A stretch of 60,941 nucleotides of DNA from Collimonas silvisoli (GTDB taxonomy: Bacteria > Pseudomonadota > Gammaproteobacteria > Burkholderiales > Burkholderiaceae_D). Below, in pieces: positions 8,751-20,614 of this stretch (within the stretch, counting starts at the first letter, position 1; every line of letters begins with the position of its first letter). The position numbers and the translations under genes were made by a program. The notes beneath the pieces are model-generated. The model was not told where the DNA came from. It saw only the letters and a program-made list of their open reading frames with translations, and did no database searches. The stretch lies in assembly GCF_018305005.1 (NCBI RefSeq), contig NZ_JAGQEG010000027.1, positions 1 through 60,941 on the forward strand. The letters are read 5' to 3'.

Positions 8751-9782
8751 CTAAGGCAGGCCGGCGGCCGCATCGCGCAAGGACAAGCGCTGATGGCCAT
8801 CGCGTCCGGTCACGGTTTCAGCCGCAAATAGCGCATTGACGATGGCCTGTTCGGTGCTGTCGACGACTGCTTCAAACAGGGGATCCAGCAGGTTATCGTA
8901 CAAGGAAAATGACCGCTGCAGCACACTGCAGGGCCGGTACGGCACGGTCTGCGCGGTTGAAAAGGCCAGCGCCAGATCACCGCTGCCATGGCCATAGATC
9001 GAGCCGGTACGGCCGAGGCCGACGCCGCAGCGGGTCGCCAACCGGCCCAGCTGCCGTGCATCCAGCGGTGCATCGGTGGCAATAATCATGATGATGGAGC
9101 CCATCTCGGGTGTCTCTGCCGCGGGTTGCCGCAAGCGCAGCAATTCTTCTCCGATATGCCGGCCTGCCAGCGTCAATCCCGCCAGCTTGCCGAAGTTGGC
9201 CAGCACCAGCGCGCCGATGCAATATTGATTGCCGTCGATGCTTGCATAACGCGAAGCCGAACCGATGCCGCCCTTCAGATCAAAACACGACATGCCGCGC
9301 CCGGCGCCCACTGCGCCTTGGGCAAATTCAGGCGCGGCACTGGCCAGCGCTTGCTGATAATGCCCGGCCGTGATGGCCATGGCCTGGATATCGTTCAGGT
9401 AACCGTCGTTACATTCGAACACCAAGGGATTGACCGTGGGATCGCTGCGGCCGATTTCCGGGTTGGCCTGGATCGCAGAAATAATTTGCGCGGTGGCGAC
9501 GCTGCCGACCGACATGGTATTGGTCAGCGCGATCGGCGTCTCAAGCAGGCCCAGTTCCTGCACCTGCACCAGGCCGATGCTTTTGCCGAAACCGTTGAAC
9601 ACCGTTGCCGCCGCCGGCAGCTTGTCGCGAAACGGATCGCCCAGGTGCGGGCGGATTACCGTGACGCCGGTTTGCAGCGCGCCCTGCGCCAGAGTGGCGT
9701 GGCCGACCGTAACGCCGGCGACGTCGCTGATGGCGTTCAAGGGGCCGGCAGGCAGCCGGCCGATATGAGGAAGAGCAAGCAT
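8751..9782 (-). CDS. S58-family (DmpA/BapA-like) aminopeptidase
   Basis: A 343-residue P1/S58 family enzyme, an Ntn-like fold that cleaves itself to expose an N-terminal serine. The probable cleavage point is Gly228-Ser229 in EMGSIIMIIATDAPL, which matches the family GSI...ATDAPL signature. Other landmarks are SDVAGVTVGH (~19-28), ALTNTMSVG (~86-94) and GMSCFDLKGGIG. Characterised members act on L- or D-aminoacyl or beta-peptides. The ATG shares one base with the stop of the upstream permease gene (TGATG), so translational coupling is likely. Together with the M55 enzyme it suggests an operon for unusual peptides. Confidence 0.88.
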   Translation of the reverse strand: MLALPHIGRLPAGPLNAISDVAGVTVGHATLAQGALQTGVTVIRPHLGDPFRDKLPAAATVFNGFGKSIGLVQVQELGLLETPIALTNTMSVGSVATAQIISAIQANPEIGRSDPTVNPLVFECNDGYLNDIQAMAITAGHYQQALASAAPEFAQGAVGAGRGMSCFDLKGGIGSASRYASIDGNQYCIGALVLANFGKLAGLTLAGRHIGEELLRLRQPAAETPEMGSIIMIIATDAPLDARQLGRLATRCGVGLGRTGSIYGHGSGDLALAFSTAQTVPYRPCSVLQRSFSLYDNLLDPLFEAVVDSTEQAIVNALFAAETVTGRDGHQRLSLRDAAAGLP

Positions 9783-10699
9783 CAGCGGCGGTCGATCTTG
9801 GGATCCAATGCGTCGCGCAAGCCGTCACCCAACAGATTGAACGCCAGCACGGTAAAGAAAATTGCCAGGCTAGGGAAAATCGCGATATGCGGCGCCGTCA
9901 TCATGTCGGCGCGTGCTTCGTTAAGCATCGCTCCCCATTCCGGCATTGGCGGCTGTGCGCCCATGCCGAGGAAGGAAAGGCTGGCGGCAGTGATGATGGA
10001 AGTGCCGATACGCATGGTGAAATACACCACCACTGCCGACACCGTGCCGGGGAAGATATGGCGCAGGATGATGATGCGGTCGTTGGCGCCGATGCTGCGC
10101 ACCGCTTCGATGAAAGTCAGGTGTTTCAGCGCCAGCGTATTGCCGCGCACCAGCCGGGCAAAAGTCGGGATGCTGAAAATCGCCACCGCGAGAATCACGT
10201 TCGACATGCCGTTGCCCAGAATCGCCACGATGCCGATGGCCAGCAAGATACCGGGAAAAGCAAACAGCACATCGCAGATGCGCATGATGATGCGGTCGGC
10301 CCAGCCTTCGTAGTAGCCGGCAATCAGGCCGGCCAAAGTGCCGACCACCGCGCCCACCGCCACCGATGAGAAACCGGCGGTGAGGGAAATACGGGTGCCC
10401 ATCAGGATCCGGCTGAAAATATCGCGGCCGAGGGAATCGACGCCGAACCAGTGCGCCAGCGACGGCCCGGCGTTCAAGGCGTCGTAATCGAAATAATTCT
10501 CGGCGTCGTAAGGCGCCAGCCAGGGTGCGGCAATCGCTACCACGATCAGGAACAGCACGAAACAGCCGGCCGCGACCGCCAGATGCTGTTTCTTGAACTT
10601 GCGCCAGAATTCGCTCCAAGGAGTGCGGATGGTATTGGGCAGCGGTGCGGCAGCAACTGCAGCCACGGGATTGAGTGGAATAGACACAGGCGGCCTCAC
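9782..10699 (-). CDS. gsiD: Peptide/glutathione ABC transporter permease (GsiD/DppC-like)
   Basis: A 305-residue inner-membrane permease. A charged cytoplasmic N-terminus is followed by about six hydrophobic segments. The binding-protein-dependent transport signature is present as [21 protein letters not shown], which contacts the ATPase. The N-terminal [12 protein letters not shown] and ADWLAPYD-like segment are typical of the DppC/OppC subfamily. It overlaps gsiC by four bases and the S58 peptidase gene by one. It pairs with GsiC to form the translocation pore. The substrate (glutathione, dipeptides or peptidoglycan peptides) cannot be decided from the permease. Confidence 0.9.
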   Translation of the reverse strand: MRPPVSIPLNPVAAVAAAPLPNTIRTPWSEFWRKFKKQHLAVAAGCFVLFLIVVAIAAPWLAPYDAENYFDYDALNAGPSLAHWFGVDSLGRDIFSRILMGTRISLTAGFSSVAVGAVVGTLAGLIAGYYEGWADRIIMRICDVLFAFPGILLAIGIVAILGNGMSNVILAVAIFSIPTFARLVRGNTLALKHLTFIEAVRSIGANDRIIILRHIFPGTVSAVVVYFTMRIGTSIITAASLSFLGMGAQPPMPEWGAMLNEARADMMTAPHIAIFPSLAIFFTVLAFNLLGDGLRDALDPKIDRR

Positions 10700-11616
10700 T
10701 TGTAACGGATGCTAGGGTTGATGACGGCGTACAGCACGTCAACCACCAGATTGATGAAAATGAATTCCAGCGAAAACAGCAGGATCTCGGCCTGGATGAT
10801 CGGATAGTCGCGCATTTCAACGGCGTCGATCAGGAGCCGGCCCATGCCGGGCCAGTTGAACACTTTTTCCACCACGATCGAGCCGCCCAGCAAGAAGCCG
10901 AATTGCAAGCCCATCATGGTGACTACCGGAATCAGGGAATTGCGCAGGCAGTGCTTGAGCACCACGATGGTTTCCGACAAGCCTTTGGCGCGTGCCGTCC
11001 GGACAAAATCTTCCTGCAAGACTTCGACGAAGGAGGAGCGGGTAAAGCGCGCCATCACGGCGGCCACCGCTGCGCCCAGCGCCAGCGACGGCAGGATGTA
11101 ATGACGCCAGCTGTCGGCGCCTATGGTGGGCAGCCAGCCGAGCTGGACCGAGAACAGCTCCATCAGCAGCATGCCGAGCGCAAATGAAGGGAAAGAAATG
11201 CCGGATACCGCCAGCGTCATGCCCAGGCGATCCGGCCATTGATTGCGCCATACCGCGGAAACGATGCCGATCACCAGGCCGAACAGCACCGCCCACATCA
11301 TGCTGGTGATAGTGAGCCAGAAGGTAGGCCAGAAACGTTCGGCGATTTCATCGCTGACCGGGCGCTTGCTGCGCAGGGAATGGCCGAAGTCGCCGCGCAC
11401 AGCCTTGCTGAAATAGTTGATGAATTGCAGGTGCATCGGCTGATCCAGGCCGAGATCCTTGCGGATCAGCTCGACCGTCTGCGAATCGGCTTCAGGCCCG
11501 GCCACCAGCCGCGCCGGATCGCCCGGCAGCAGATGGACAAACAGGAATACCATGAGCGCCACGATCAGCAAGGTTGGTATCAGGCCCAGCAGGCGTTTTA
11601 GTACGTAAGGAAACAT
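10696..11616 (-). CDS. gsiC: Peptide/glutathione ABC transporter permease (GsiC/DppB-like)
   Basis: A 306-residue permease with the DppB-type N-terminus ([21 protein letters not shown]), the family segment [12 protein letters not shown] and the EAA-loop signature [18 protein letters not shown]. It forms the heterodimeric channel with GsiD, whose start it overlaps by four bases. A 101-base gap containing a strong inverted repeat (11678-11707) separates it from the binding-protein gene. Such a hairpin often sets lower expression of permeases than of the binding protein. Confidence 0.9.
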   Translation of the reverse strand: MFPYVLKRLLGLIPTLLIVALMVFLFVHLLPGDPARLVAGPEADSQTVELIRKDLGLDQPMHLQFINYFSKAVRGDFGHSLRSKRPVSDEIAERFWPTFWLTITSMMWAVLFGLVIGIVSAVWRNQWPDRLGMTLAVSGISFPSFALGMLLMELFSVQLGWLPTIGADSWRHYILPSLALGAAVAAVMARFTRSSFVEVLQEDFVRTARAKGLSETIVVLKHCLRNSLIPVVTMMGLQFGFLLGGSIVVEKVFNWPGMGRLLIDAVEMRDYPIIQAEILLFSLEFIFINLVVDVLYAVINPSIRYK

Positions 11617-11677
11617 GGGGCACTCGGGTAATTGGCCAAATCGCGGCGATAGAATATGTTTGCTGAAAATCTCTGCT

Positions 11678-11707
11678 GCGTCATCCCCGCGTTCGCGGGG
11701 ATGACGC
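11678..11707. repeat. Perfect inverted repeat, dRS3-like GTCATCCCCGCG element
   Basis: Two perfect 14-base arms (GCGTCATCCCCGCG) flank a TT centre. It lies between gsiB and gsiC. It resembles the widespread dRS3-type short repeats (GTCATTCCCGCG...) of Neisseria and other proteobacteria. As RNA it would form a very stable hairpin without a following U-run, so attenuation or 3'-end protection of the gsiB part of the transcript is more likely than full termination. Confidence 0.75.
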
Positions 11708-11717
11708 TGGCTGACGA

Positions 11718-13271
11718 TTATTTCATTTCGATTTCATCGAAATTGAAAGAACCGTCAGGCATCACATAGATACCTTTCAGGCTCTTGCTGCGTGCATACA
11801 ACAGTTTCTCGGTAACCAGGAAAGCCCACGGCGCATCTTTCCAGATTTCGGTTTGCGCATCTTTGTAGAGCGCGGTTTTTTCGGTGCGGTCGGTAGTGGT
11901 CAGCGCCTTGGCGATATCGGCGTCGACTTTGTCGTTCTTGTAGTAAGCCGTGTTGAACAGCTTGGGCGGGAACGATTCCGAGGCCAGCAAAGGACGCAGG
12001 CCCCAGTCGGCTTCGCCGGTCGAGGACGACCAGCCGGTGTAGTACATGCGCACCGGTGCGTTGGCCGCAACCGGCGCGCTTTCCACTTTCTCTACACGTA
12101 CGCCGGCTTCCAGCGCCATCACCTTGGCCTTGATGCCGACCTGCGCCAGTTGCTGTTGCACGAACTGGATGATCTTTTGCGCGGTAGTGTGGTTATAGGC
12201 AGACCACAATTCGGTTTCGAAGCCGTTCGGATAGCCGGCTTCAGCCAGCAATTGCTTGGCCTTTTTCGGATCGTACGGCCAAGGTCCGGTCTTCAGCGCG
12301 TAATCGACGCCTTGCGGCAGCACGCCGTCCTGTGGCGCTGCGTAGCCGCTGAAGGCCACTTTGATGAGTGCTTCTTTGTTGATGGCGTAGTTGATGGCTT
12401 GCCGTACTTTCGGATTGTCGAAAGGCTTTTGCAGCGTATTCATCGAAATGTAGCGTTGCACGATCGACGGCGAGGAGATCAGGTCCAGATTAGGCTTGCC
12501 TTTCAGCAGTTCGGCTTGCTCGAAAGGGATGCGGAAGGCGAATTGCGCCTCACCTGTTTGCATCACGGCGCTACGGGTATTGTTGTCGACCACCGGCTTC
12601 CAGGTGATGCTGTCGATCTTCGGGTAACCCTTCTTCCAGTAGCCGTCGAACTTGCTGACCTTCAGGTAATCGGTCTGTTTCCATTCTTCAAACTTGAACG
12701 GGCCGGTGCCGACCGGATGGAAGGCGATATCCTTGTTGCCGTATTTCTTGAGCGCGGTCGGCGAAATCATCGCCGCGGAAGAGTGGGCCAGAGTATTGAT
12801 GAAAGGCGAGAACGGCTCTTTCAGGGTGATCTTGACTTCGTAATCGTTGACGACGTCGACCTTGGAAATCCGGTTGAACAAATTGAAGCGCTTGAGCTTG
12901 TTGTCCGGATTGATAACCCGTTCCAGCACCATCTTCACTGCATCCGACTTGAAGTCGGTGCCGTCCTGGAACTTGACGCCTTTGCGCAGGCGAATGTTGT
13001 AGACCAAGCCGTCTTTGCTGACTTCATAGCCTTCCGCCAGCACATTGACCAGCTTCAAATCCTTGTCGAAGCCGAACAAGCCTTGATAGAAGGATTTGAT
13101 GGCCGCTTGCGACAGCGTGTCGTTGCTGTCATATGGATCGAGCGTGGTAAAGGTCGAATCGACCGCCAGCGTGACGTCTTTGGCGGCGAAAGCCTGGCCG
13201 ACGGCGAATTGAGCGGTCAGTGCAACGGCGGTAGTTGCCAGTGCCTTGCCGAAATATCGAGTAGTGCGCAT
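11718..13271 (-). CDS. gsiB: Periplasmic peptide/glutathione-binding protein (GsiB-like)
   Basis: A 517-residue family-5 extracellular solute-binding protein. A Sec signal peptide occupies residues 1-29 (FAVGQAFA then AKDVTL). Family hallmarks are [13 protein letters not shown] near the N-terminus, [24 protein letters not shown], the [13 protein letters not shown] motif and [21 protein letters not shown]. It captures peptides in the periplasm and delivers them to the GsiC/GsiD channel. The start is the ATG at 13271 with AGGGGAA about 8 bases upstream. It lies 57 bases after gsiA. Assignment to GsiB rather than DppA or OppA rests mainly on the iaaA-gsiA context. Confidence 0.9.
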   Translation of the reverse strand: MRTTRYFGKALATTAVALTAQFAVGQAFAAKDVTLAVDSTFTTLDPYDSNDTLSQAAIKSFYQGLFGFDKDLKLVNVLAEGYEVSKDGLVYNIRLRKGVKFQDGTDFKSDAVKMVLERVINPDNKLKRFNLFNRISKVDVVNDYEVKITLKEPFSPFINTLAHSSAAMISPTALKKYGNKDIAFHPVGTGPFKFEEWKQTDYLKVSKFDGYWKKGYPKIDSITWKPVVDNNTRSAVMQTGEAQFAFRIPFEQAELLKGKPNLDLISSPSIVQRYISMNTLQKPFDNPKVRQAINYAINKEALIKVAFSGYAAPQDGVLPQGVDYALKTGPWPYDPKKAKQLLAEAGYPNGFETELWSAYNHTTAQKIIQFVQQQLAQVGIKAKVMALEAGVRVEKVESAPVAANAPVRMYYTGWSSSTGEADWGLRPLLASESFPPKLFNTAYYKNDKVDADIAKALTTTDRTEKTALYKDAQTEIWKDAPWAFLVTEKLLYARSKSLKGIYVMPDGSFNFDEIEMK

Positions 13272-13328
13272 GTGTTATTCCCCTGGTTCAAAAAGTCGTT
13301 GAAGATAAACAAACAAAGCAGAAAACGC

Positions 13329-15217
<1,889 letters not shown>

Positions 15218-15221
<4 letters not shown>

Positions 15222-16255
15222 TTGTAGATTGCCGTTACCGGGGCTTCGCCGACCTTGGCAAAGCCGCGATACATGCCTTCGGTATTGAACGGCAGCGTCA
15301 CATTGCCGTGCGCATCGATGGCGATCAAGCCGCCGCGGCCCTTATAACGCGGCAACAGATCCATCACAACTTGTTGTGCCGCGTCCTGCAACGACTGGCC
15401 TGCATATTCCATGCGCGCCGAAATATCGTAAGCCGCCACGGTGCGCATGAATGCTTCGCCGGTGCCGGTGGCGGAAATAGCGGCGGTGCGGTTGTTGGCG
15501 TAGCAGCCGGCGCCGATCAGGGGCGAATCGCCGACCCGGCCAACCCGCTTGTTGGTGATGCCGCCGGTCGAGGTGGCTGCCGCCAGGTTGCCATGCATGT
15601 CGACCGCAACCGCGCCGACCGTGCCGAATTTATTGTCGGGATCGATGGGCGCAATATCGATCTCTAGCTCGCTTGCAGCTTCACTTGCAGCTTGGCTGGC
15701 GGCGTCGTGATCGAGCAACAGCATGCCTTCCTGATCGCGGGCGCGCAGCCATTGCGCGTGCCGGGCTTCGGTATGGAAGTAGTCTGGCTCCACCATCTGC
15801 ACGCCATGCTGGGCGACAAAGGCTTCAGCGCCTGCGCCTACCAGCAGAATATGTTCGCTATGTTCCATGACGGCGCGCGCCGCCAGTATCGGATTGCGCA
15901 CATGTTCGACGTTGGCGATGGCGCCGGCGTCCAGCGTGGCGCCGTCCATGATTGCGGCGTCCAGCTCGTGCGTGCCGGCATGGGTGTAGACCGCGCCTTT
16001 GCCGGCGTTGAACAACGGGCAATCTTCCAGCATGCTGACGGCGCAGGCAACCGCATCCAGCGCGCTGCCGCCGTCCGCCAGAATTTTCTGGCCGGCGCTG
16101 AGGATTTCATTCAGCGCGTCGTGGTAGGCCTTTTCCTGTGCCGTGTTCATGGCGCTGCGCAAGATGGTGCCGGCGCCGCCGTGGATGGCGATGGTGGCGA
16201 TATTAGTTGGGGTGGTCACACTCGTGGTTGCATTCGTAGTTACATTGTTACTCAC
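15218..16255 (-). CDS. iaaA: Isoaspartyl peptidase/L-asparaginase, plant-type (IaaA)
   Basis: A 345-residue Ntn-hydrolase precursor that should self-cleave before Thr212 ([11 protein letters not shown]) to create the catalytic N-terminal threonine. Further family motifs are IAIHGGAGT (~23-31), [10 protein letters not shown] and [19 protein letters not shown]. It cleaves beta-aspartyl (isoaspartyl) dipeptides and asparagine. The GTG start at 16255 lies one base after the rpiR stop, with AAGGCG upstream. In E. coli, iaaA likewise precedes gsiABCD, so this gene order is conserved. A low-complexity Thr/Asn N-terminal leader (residues 1-18) is unusual, and a Ser/Ala/Glu-rich stretch precedes the cleavage site. 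Confidence 0.92.
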
Positions 16256-16256
16256 G

Positions 16257-17216
16257 TTATTTCGCCTTCGCTGCAGATTTTGTGGTTGCCGCTTTGCGGG
16301 CCTTGTTTTGTGTGTCCGGTTGCCGTTGCCCGTCCGGGTGATGCAGCCAGGGCAGCACAGCTTCAGTCATTTTCGACGCCGCATGCACCGACCGGTTGGC
16401 GCGATGGGCGACAGCGTCGCATACCGCCTGGATCAGGGCTAGCGCCGCCGCATCCGAGGTTGGCGACAACAGGCGTTCGGTCTGTGCGTACAAGGTCACG
16501 TCCGCCAACGGCACCAGCGGCGATGTCGGGCCATCGGTAAACGCCAGCAGTTGCGCCGAGCGCTCCTTGGCGCGGCTTGCCAGCGTCACGGTATCGGTGA
16601 CATAGCGTGGAAAAGCCAGCGCAATGACCAGGTCGCGCTGATCGAGTTTGAAGAATTGGCGTCCGGTTTGCGACGGCCCGCCGGGCCCGGCCGCCGACAG
16701 CACCGTGCGGCAATAGGGTTCCAGAGCGTGCGCCATGATGCCGGCCAGAAAAGCGCTGGCGCCGAAGCCGACGATGAATATCCGGTCTGCATTGAGAATC
16801 ATGCTGACCGCCCGATCGCAATGCTGCGGCGATAGGGCGCGTCGGGTGGCTTCCAGGTTTTGCATGTCGGCTGTCAGCGCCGCGGCCATGATTTCCGCGC
16901 TGCTGGCGGGGCGCAGCACCTGGTCGCGCAGTTTTTCGACCGGCGCCAGCGACGAAGCAAAATCCAGCACCAGCGCCGCCCGGAATGCCGGGTAACCATC
17001 GAATCCCAATGCATGCGCAAAACGGTTTGCCGTCGCCAGCGATACGCCGACTGCATCAGCCAGTTCGTCTATGGTCATGGTGGCGGTATGGAATACATTC
17101 GCTAGCACGTAGTCGGCTGCCTTGCGGTGCGCTTTCGATAATTCCGGATAGGCTTTGCCTATGCGTGCTGCGACCGCACTTTCGCGTTGCCATGCTGTGA
17201 TTGCGGAATGTTGCAC
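16257..17216 (-). CDS. RpiR/MurR-family transcriptional regulator (HTH + SIS)
   Basis: A 319-residue regulator. Residues ~15-90 form the HTH_6 domain (MTIDELADAVGVSLATANRFAHALGF). Residues ~130-270 form a SIS sugar-phosphate-binding domain (ADRIFIVGFGASAFLAGIMAH). An Ala/Lys-rich tail ends the protein. It begins with GTG at 17216, with AAGGGG upstream, and is the promoter-proximal gene of the iaaA-gsi operon, so it probably autoregulates and controls peptide uptake. The SIS domain suggests an amino-sugar or muropeptide-related effector, but that is inference. Confidence 0.88.
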   Translation of the reverse strand: MQHSAITAWQRESAVAARIGKAYPELSKAHRKAADYVLANVFHTATMTIDELADAVGVSLATANRFAHALGFDGYPAFRAALVLDFASSLAPVEKLRDQVLRPASSAEIMAAALTADMQNLEATRRALSPQHCDRAVSMILNADRIFIVGFGASAFLAGIMAHALEPYCRTVLSAAGPGGPSQTGRQFFKLDQRDLVIALAFPRYVTDTVTLASRAKERSAQLLAFTDGPTSPLVPLADVTLYAQTERLLSPTSDAAALALIQAVCDAVAHRANRSVHAASKMTEAVLPWLHHPDGQRQPDTQNKARKAATTKSAAKAK

Positions 17217-17527
17217 CGTCTGCCCCTTGGATTGGTTTTTATAATTTGTGTAAATATATTTTCATTTCGTTTGCAAGTAAAGGAAATTTATTTTCTTTTT
17301 TGAGATGTGTATTTTGTGTCATCGCAGGTGTGCGGAAGTAGTGCGCAGATAGTCCGTAGACAGCGCTGAAATGCGGCTTTGCACCATTTTTGTGTTGCGA
17401 TTGTCCGCAACGGTGCGTGTGAATTTAATGGTGGAAATAAGCAGGAAATTGCTTTAGAGCACGCTTGCTGTATTCTGCTTGGCACGCGCCGGCTTCAGTT
17501 CTGGCGCCAATAATTCCGGAGAAAAGA
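17217..17527. other. Divergent promoter region between rpiR and the cupin gene
   Basis: A 311-base region without genes. The half next to rpiR is strongly AT-rich (17235-17300) and contains the palindrome at 17249-17264. The rest presumably holds the cupin promoter; I see no clear sigma-70 hexamer pair. Confidence 0.5.
17249..17264. promoter_or_regulatory. Candidate RpiR-type operator upstream of rpiR
   Basis: TGTAAATATATTTTCA is a 16-base near-palindrome (one mismatched pair) lying 33-48 bases before the rpiR start in an AT-rich stretch. It resembles the A/T-rich palindromes bound by RpiR-family members such as HexR. The function is inferred. Confidence 0.4.
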
Positions 17528-18031
17528 ATGAGTGAAAACGTAGAGAGTTTGAGCCGCCGCCTGATTCGCAATTTCAATACCGCGCCGCTTACGCACGATT
17601 TGCGCGAACCGCTGTATGACTCGCTCTGCGCGCGCCTGGCGCTGGGCACCGCGGCCCAGAAGCTGGGCGCCAGCATAGATACTGTCGCCCCCGGCAAGAT
17701 CTCTTGCCCGTATCACTTCCACTACGCGCAAGAGGAGATGTTTATTATTCTGGAGGGTAGCGGCACGCTCAGGGTGGCGGGAGAAATGCTGCCGCTGCGT
17801 AGCGGCGACATCATCTTTATTCCGCCTGGCCCGGAATATCCGCACCAGATAGTGAATACCTCGGATCAACCCTTGAAGTATCTGTCGATCAGCACCAGGG
17901 AGCAGCCGGAGGTTTGCGAATACCCCGATTCCGGCAAGTTCCTGGCGACCGCGTCCGCCGGCGGCGAACGGGTTTTCGATGTCATCCAGCGCGTTGAAAA
18001 CGACCTGGACTATTGGGATGGCGAGCCTTAA
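17528..18031 (+). CDS. Cupin-domain protein
   Basis: A 167-residue single-domain cupin. Motif 1 is CPYHFHYAQEEMFIILEG (HxH...E metal ligands) and motif 2 is GDIIFIPPGPEYPHQIVN (the second His). A bound divalent metal is therefore expected. The substrate is unknown; relatives include sugar-binding and small-molecule-processing cupins. The ATG at 17528 has GGAG seven bases upstream, which fixes the start although the frame is open further upstream. It is divergent from the peptide operon and convergent with the symporter gene. Confidence 0.85.
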   Translation: MSENVESLSRRLIRNFNTAPLTHDLREPLYDSLCARLALGTAAQKLGASIDTVAPGKISCPYHFHYAQEEMFIILEGSGTLRVAGEMLPLRSGDIIFIPPGPEYPHQIVNTSDQPLKYLSISTREQPEVCEYPDSGKFLATASAGGERVFDVIQRVENDLDYWDGEP

Positions 18032-18043
18032 AAATAAGGCTGG

Positions 18044-18078
18044 CTGGATCAGACCGCCGCGTTGCTGTTCTGATCCAG
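18044..18078. terminator. Weak stem-loop between convergent cupin and symporter genes
   Basis: Ten-base arms (CTGGATCAGA and its complement) are separated by 15 bases. The repeat covers the last codons of the symporter gene and lies just after the cupin stop. There is no clear U-run, so this is only a candidate terminator. Confidence 0.3.
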
Positions 18079-19326
18079 TCCGACGTCGCTGTTGGCGGCG
18101 TTATAAATGTCCAGATCCAGCAAACCTTCTCCCTTGGCCACCAGCACCGGCACCAGCATTTGTCCGGTGACGTTGGTCATGGTGCGCATCATGTCGAGAA
18201 TGCGGTCGATGGCGACCAGATAGCCGATGCCTTCCAGCGGCAGGCCGGCCGAACTGAGCACCAGCGTCACCATCACGATCGCCGTGCCGGGCACGCCGGC
18301 GGTGCCGAAAGAGCCGAGCACCGAGGCCAGCATGATGATGAAATACTGCGACAGATCCAGATGCAGGCCGAAATACTGCGCCACGAAAATCGAAGCAATC
18401 GCTGGATAAATGGCGCCGCAGCCATCCATCTTGATGCTGGCGCCGAGCGGCACCGCAAACGCTGCGTATTCCTGTTTCACGCCGAGGTTATGCACCACGC
18501 TGCGCAAGGCGATCGGCATCGAAGCAAAACTCGACGAGCTGGTGAACGCCACTTGCATCGCCGGGAAAGCGCCGCGGAAAAAGCGGATCGGATTGAGGCG
18601 ATGGCTCAGCAGCAGGCCGCCGTACACCACCACGATGTGCAGCGCGCAAGCCAGGTACAAGGTGAAGACGAAATTCCCCAGCGGCAGCAGGCGCTCGAAG
18701 CCGTAGGAGCCGACCAGGGCGGCGATCAAGCCAAAGGTGCCGAGCGGCGTCATTTCCAATACAAAGCGGGTGATCTGGATCATGGCGCTGCTGGCTTCAC
18801 CGACCAGTTCACGTACCTGTTTCACCTTATCGCCCAGTTTCACCAGCGCCATGCCGAGCAAGCCGGCGAAGAAAATCACTTGCAGGATCTTGCCTTCGGA
18901 CAGCGCCTTGAACGGATTCGACGGTACCACATCCAGCAGCACCTGGATCGGCGTCGGTACTTCGCGCACGGTGTAATCGGCGGCGATGCTGAGCTGGCCC
19001 AGGTTCTGGCCGGGGTTGGTGAAATTCGCGACCAGCAAGCCGACGCCGACCGCCAGCACCGCCGTCAGGGCAAACCACAAGAAGGTCTTGCCGCCCAGCG
19101 CGGCGACGCTCTTCATGCCGTGCAAGCTTGAAATGCTGTTGGTGACGGCAAAGAAAACCAGCGGCACGGCGATCATCTTGATCAGCGTGACATACAGCTT
19201 GCCGAGCGGGCCGAACCAGGTTTCGGCAGGCGCGCCCACCAGCCAGCCGGCCAGGGCGCCGAGCACGAAGCCGCCCAGCACGCGTTGCCAAAAGGGGATG
19301 CGGAACCAGAGAGAGAAAATGTTCAT
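18049..19326 (-). CDS. Dicarboxylate/amino acid:cation symporter (DAACS/SDF family)
   Basis: A 425-residue inner-membrane carrier of the GltP/DctA family. The N-terminal helix (FWQRVLGGFVLGALAGWLVG), the re-entrant serine-rich loop (TSSSSFASMPIA) and the substrate and cation-binding segment around IKMDGCGAIYPAI are present. The usual NMDGT-type motif reads KMDGCG here. It probably imports C4-dicarboxylates or acidic amino acids with protons or sodium; the exact substrate cannot be assigned. It stands alone with 193 bases upstream. Confidence 0.88.
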   Translation of the reverse strand: MNIFSLWFRIPFWQRVLGGFVLGALAGWLVGAPAETWFGPLGKLYVTLIKMIAVPLVFFAVTNSISSLHGMKSVAALGGKTFLWFALTAVLAVGVGLLVANFTNPGQNLGQLSIAADYTVREVPTPIQVLLDVVPSNPFKALSEGKILQVIFFAGLLGMALVKLGDKVKQVRELVGEASSAMIQITRFVLEMTPLGTFGLIAALVGSYGFERLLPLGNFVFTLYLACALHIVVVYGGLLLSHRLNPIRFFRGAFPAMQVAFTSSSSFASMPIALRSVVHNLGVKQEYAAFAVPLGASIKMDGCGAIYPAIASIFVAQYFGLHLDLSQYFIIMLASVLGSFGTAGVPGTAIVMVTLVLSSAGLPLEGIGYLVAIDRILDMMRTMTNVTGQMLVPVLVAKGEGLLDLDIYNAANSDVGLDQNSNAAV

Positions 19327-19519
19327 AGAGTAGTCAACGGAATATCAGCGGTGTCTTTATTGCGACGCCAAAGTAAGGAGTGCGGCAGGCCTGAAACAGG
19401 CGCGTAAGCCAGATGACCCGAGAGTATCGGGGCTGGCTGCGGCTGCGTCCAATATTTTTTTGCTCTATCGATATGTCGAACTGTTTTTTTTATCGAAATC
19501 GCATAAATAATAAAGCCGC

Positions 19520-20614
19520 TCAGCCAAAGCACACCGCATAAACCGGCGGCATGTTGCTGGCGATAGTCTGCCAGCTGTCGCCGGCGTTTTCCGACAGCCA
19601 GACGCTGCCGGTGGTCGAGGCCATCAGCAAGGTGCGGCCGTCATCCGCCACCGCCAGTCCGTGACGATAGACCAAGTCGTAGCAGTGCTGCTGCGGCAGG
19701 CCGTTGCGCAAGGCCGTAAACGATTTTCCGCCGTCGGTAGTGCGCGTGACGGCCAGGGCGGCATGCGCCGGAATCCGCGTCTGGTCGGCCAGTGCGGGGG
19801 CAAACCAGGCGGTATTGCCGTCGCCGGGATGCACGGCTACGGCGAAACCGAAATTCGATAAGGGCGCCGTGCTGACTTCCTGCCAGTCTGCGCCAAAATT
19901 GCCGGAGCGCCAGATGCCGTTGTGGTGCTGGCACCAGAGCTGATCGGGGGTATCCCTGGCGCCGACGATCCGATGCGGGTCTTGGATATTCTGGTCGTCG
20001 CCGCGCTCCGGCGGCATGTAGACGGCGTGCATGCCCTTGGCGCTCAGAGACCAGCTGTCGCCGCTGTCATGCGTGACCCAGGCGCCGCCGCAGGATATGC
20101 CCACCAAGACGTGGCGGCTGTCGCGCGGATCGACGCAAATGCTGTGGATTCCCGGAACATCGTAGCCGCCGCCGAACCATTCGCGGCGCTCGGGAGCGTC
20201 CCATAAGGAATGCATGAGCGTCCACGACTCGCCGCGATCGCTGGAACGGAACAAGCCGCCCGGCAAGGTGCCGGCCCAGATCACGCCAGGCTGGTCGACG
20301 CCGCCGCCAGCAAGCGACCAGATGAATTTCACAGTCCAGTCGACCGGATCGCTTGAACTTTCGGGCTTGACGGGATAGGCCGGTGCGGCAATTTCAGTCC
20401 AGTGCTCGCTGCCGGCATCCTTGCGATGCAGTTTTACGCCGAAATGGCCAAGATTCAGCGCGGCATAGACCGCGCCGTCGCGCGGGTCCGGCAGCACCAT
20501 GGAGACCGGCTCGCCGAGAAAGGCAATCGATCCCAGGGCCCAGCTGCCGTCCTGCTTCAGCAGTTCAAACAATCCTTTGCGGCTTGCGATCCAGGCGCGG
20601 TCAGTCATGGTCAA
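19520..20614 (-). CDS. BNR/Asp-box repeat protein (sialidase-like beta-propeller)
   Basis: A 364-residue protein with no signal peptide, made of repeated blades. Asp-box motifs (S/T-x-D-x-G-x-x-W/F) occur as SSDRGESW, THDSGDSW, SGNFGADW, TTDGGKSF and SENAGDSW, predicting a beta-propeller of the YVTN/BNR type. I see no catalytic constellation that would justify calling it a sialidase. It overlaps the downstream end of the MoaD/ThiS-like gene by four bases, so both are made from one message and likely act together. Cytoplasmic location is inferred from the lack of a leader. Confidence 0.8.
   Translation of the reverse strand: MTMTDRAWIASRKGLFELLKQDGSWALGSIAFLGEPVSMVLPDPRDGAVYAALNLGHFGVKLHRKDAGSEHWTEIAAPAYPVKPESSSDPVDWTVKFIWSLAGGGVDQPGVIWAGTLPGGLFRSSDRGESWTLMHSLWDAPERREWFGGGYDVPGIHSICVDPRDSRHVLVGISCGGAWVTHDSGDSWSLSAKGMHAVYMPPERGDDQNIQDPHRIVGARDTPDQLWCQHHNGIWRSGNFGADWQEVSTAPLSNFGFAVAVHPGDGNTAWFAPALADQTRIPAHAALAVTRTTDGGKSFTALRNGLPQQHCYDLVYRHGLAVADDGRTLLMASTTGSVWLSENAGDSWQTIASNMPPVYAVCFG

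Noticed and set aside
11678-11707. Possible CRISPR-like repeat
   Set aside because: There is only a single copy with no spacers; it is a simple inverted repeat.
19520-20614. True sialidase
   Set aside because: Asp-box repeats alone define the propeller fold. No signal peptide and no arginine triad could be identified.
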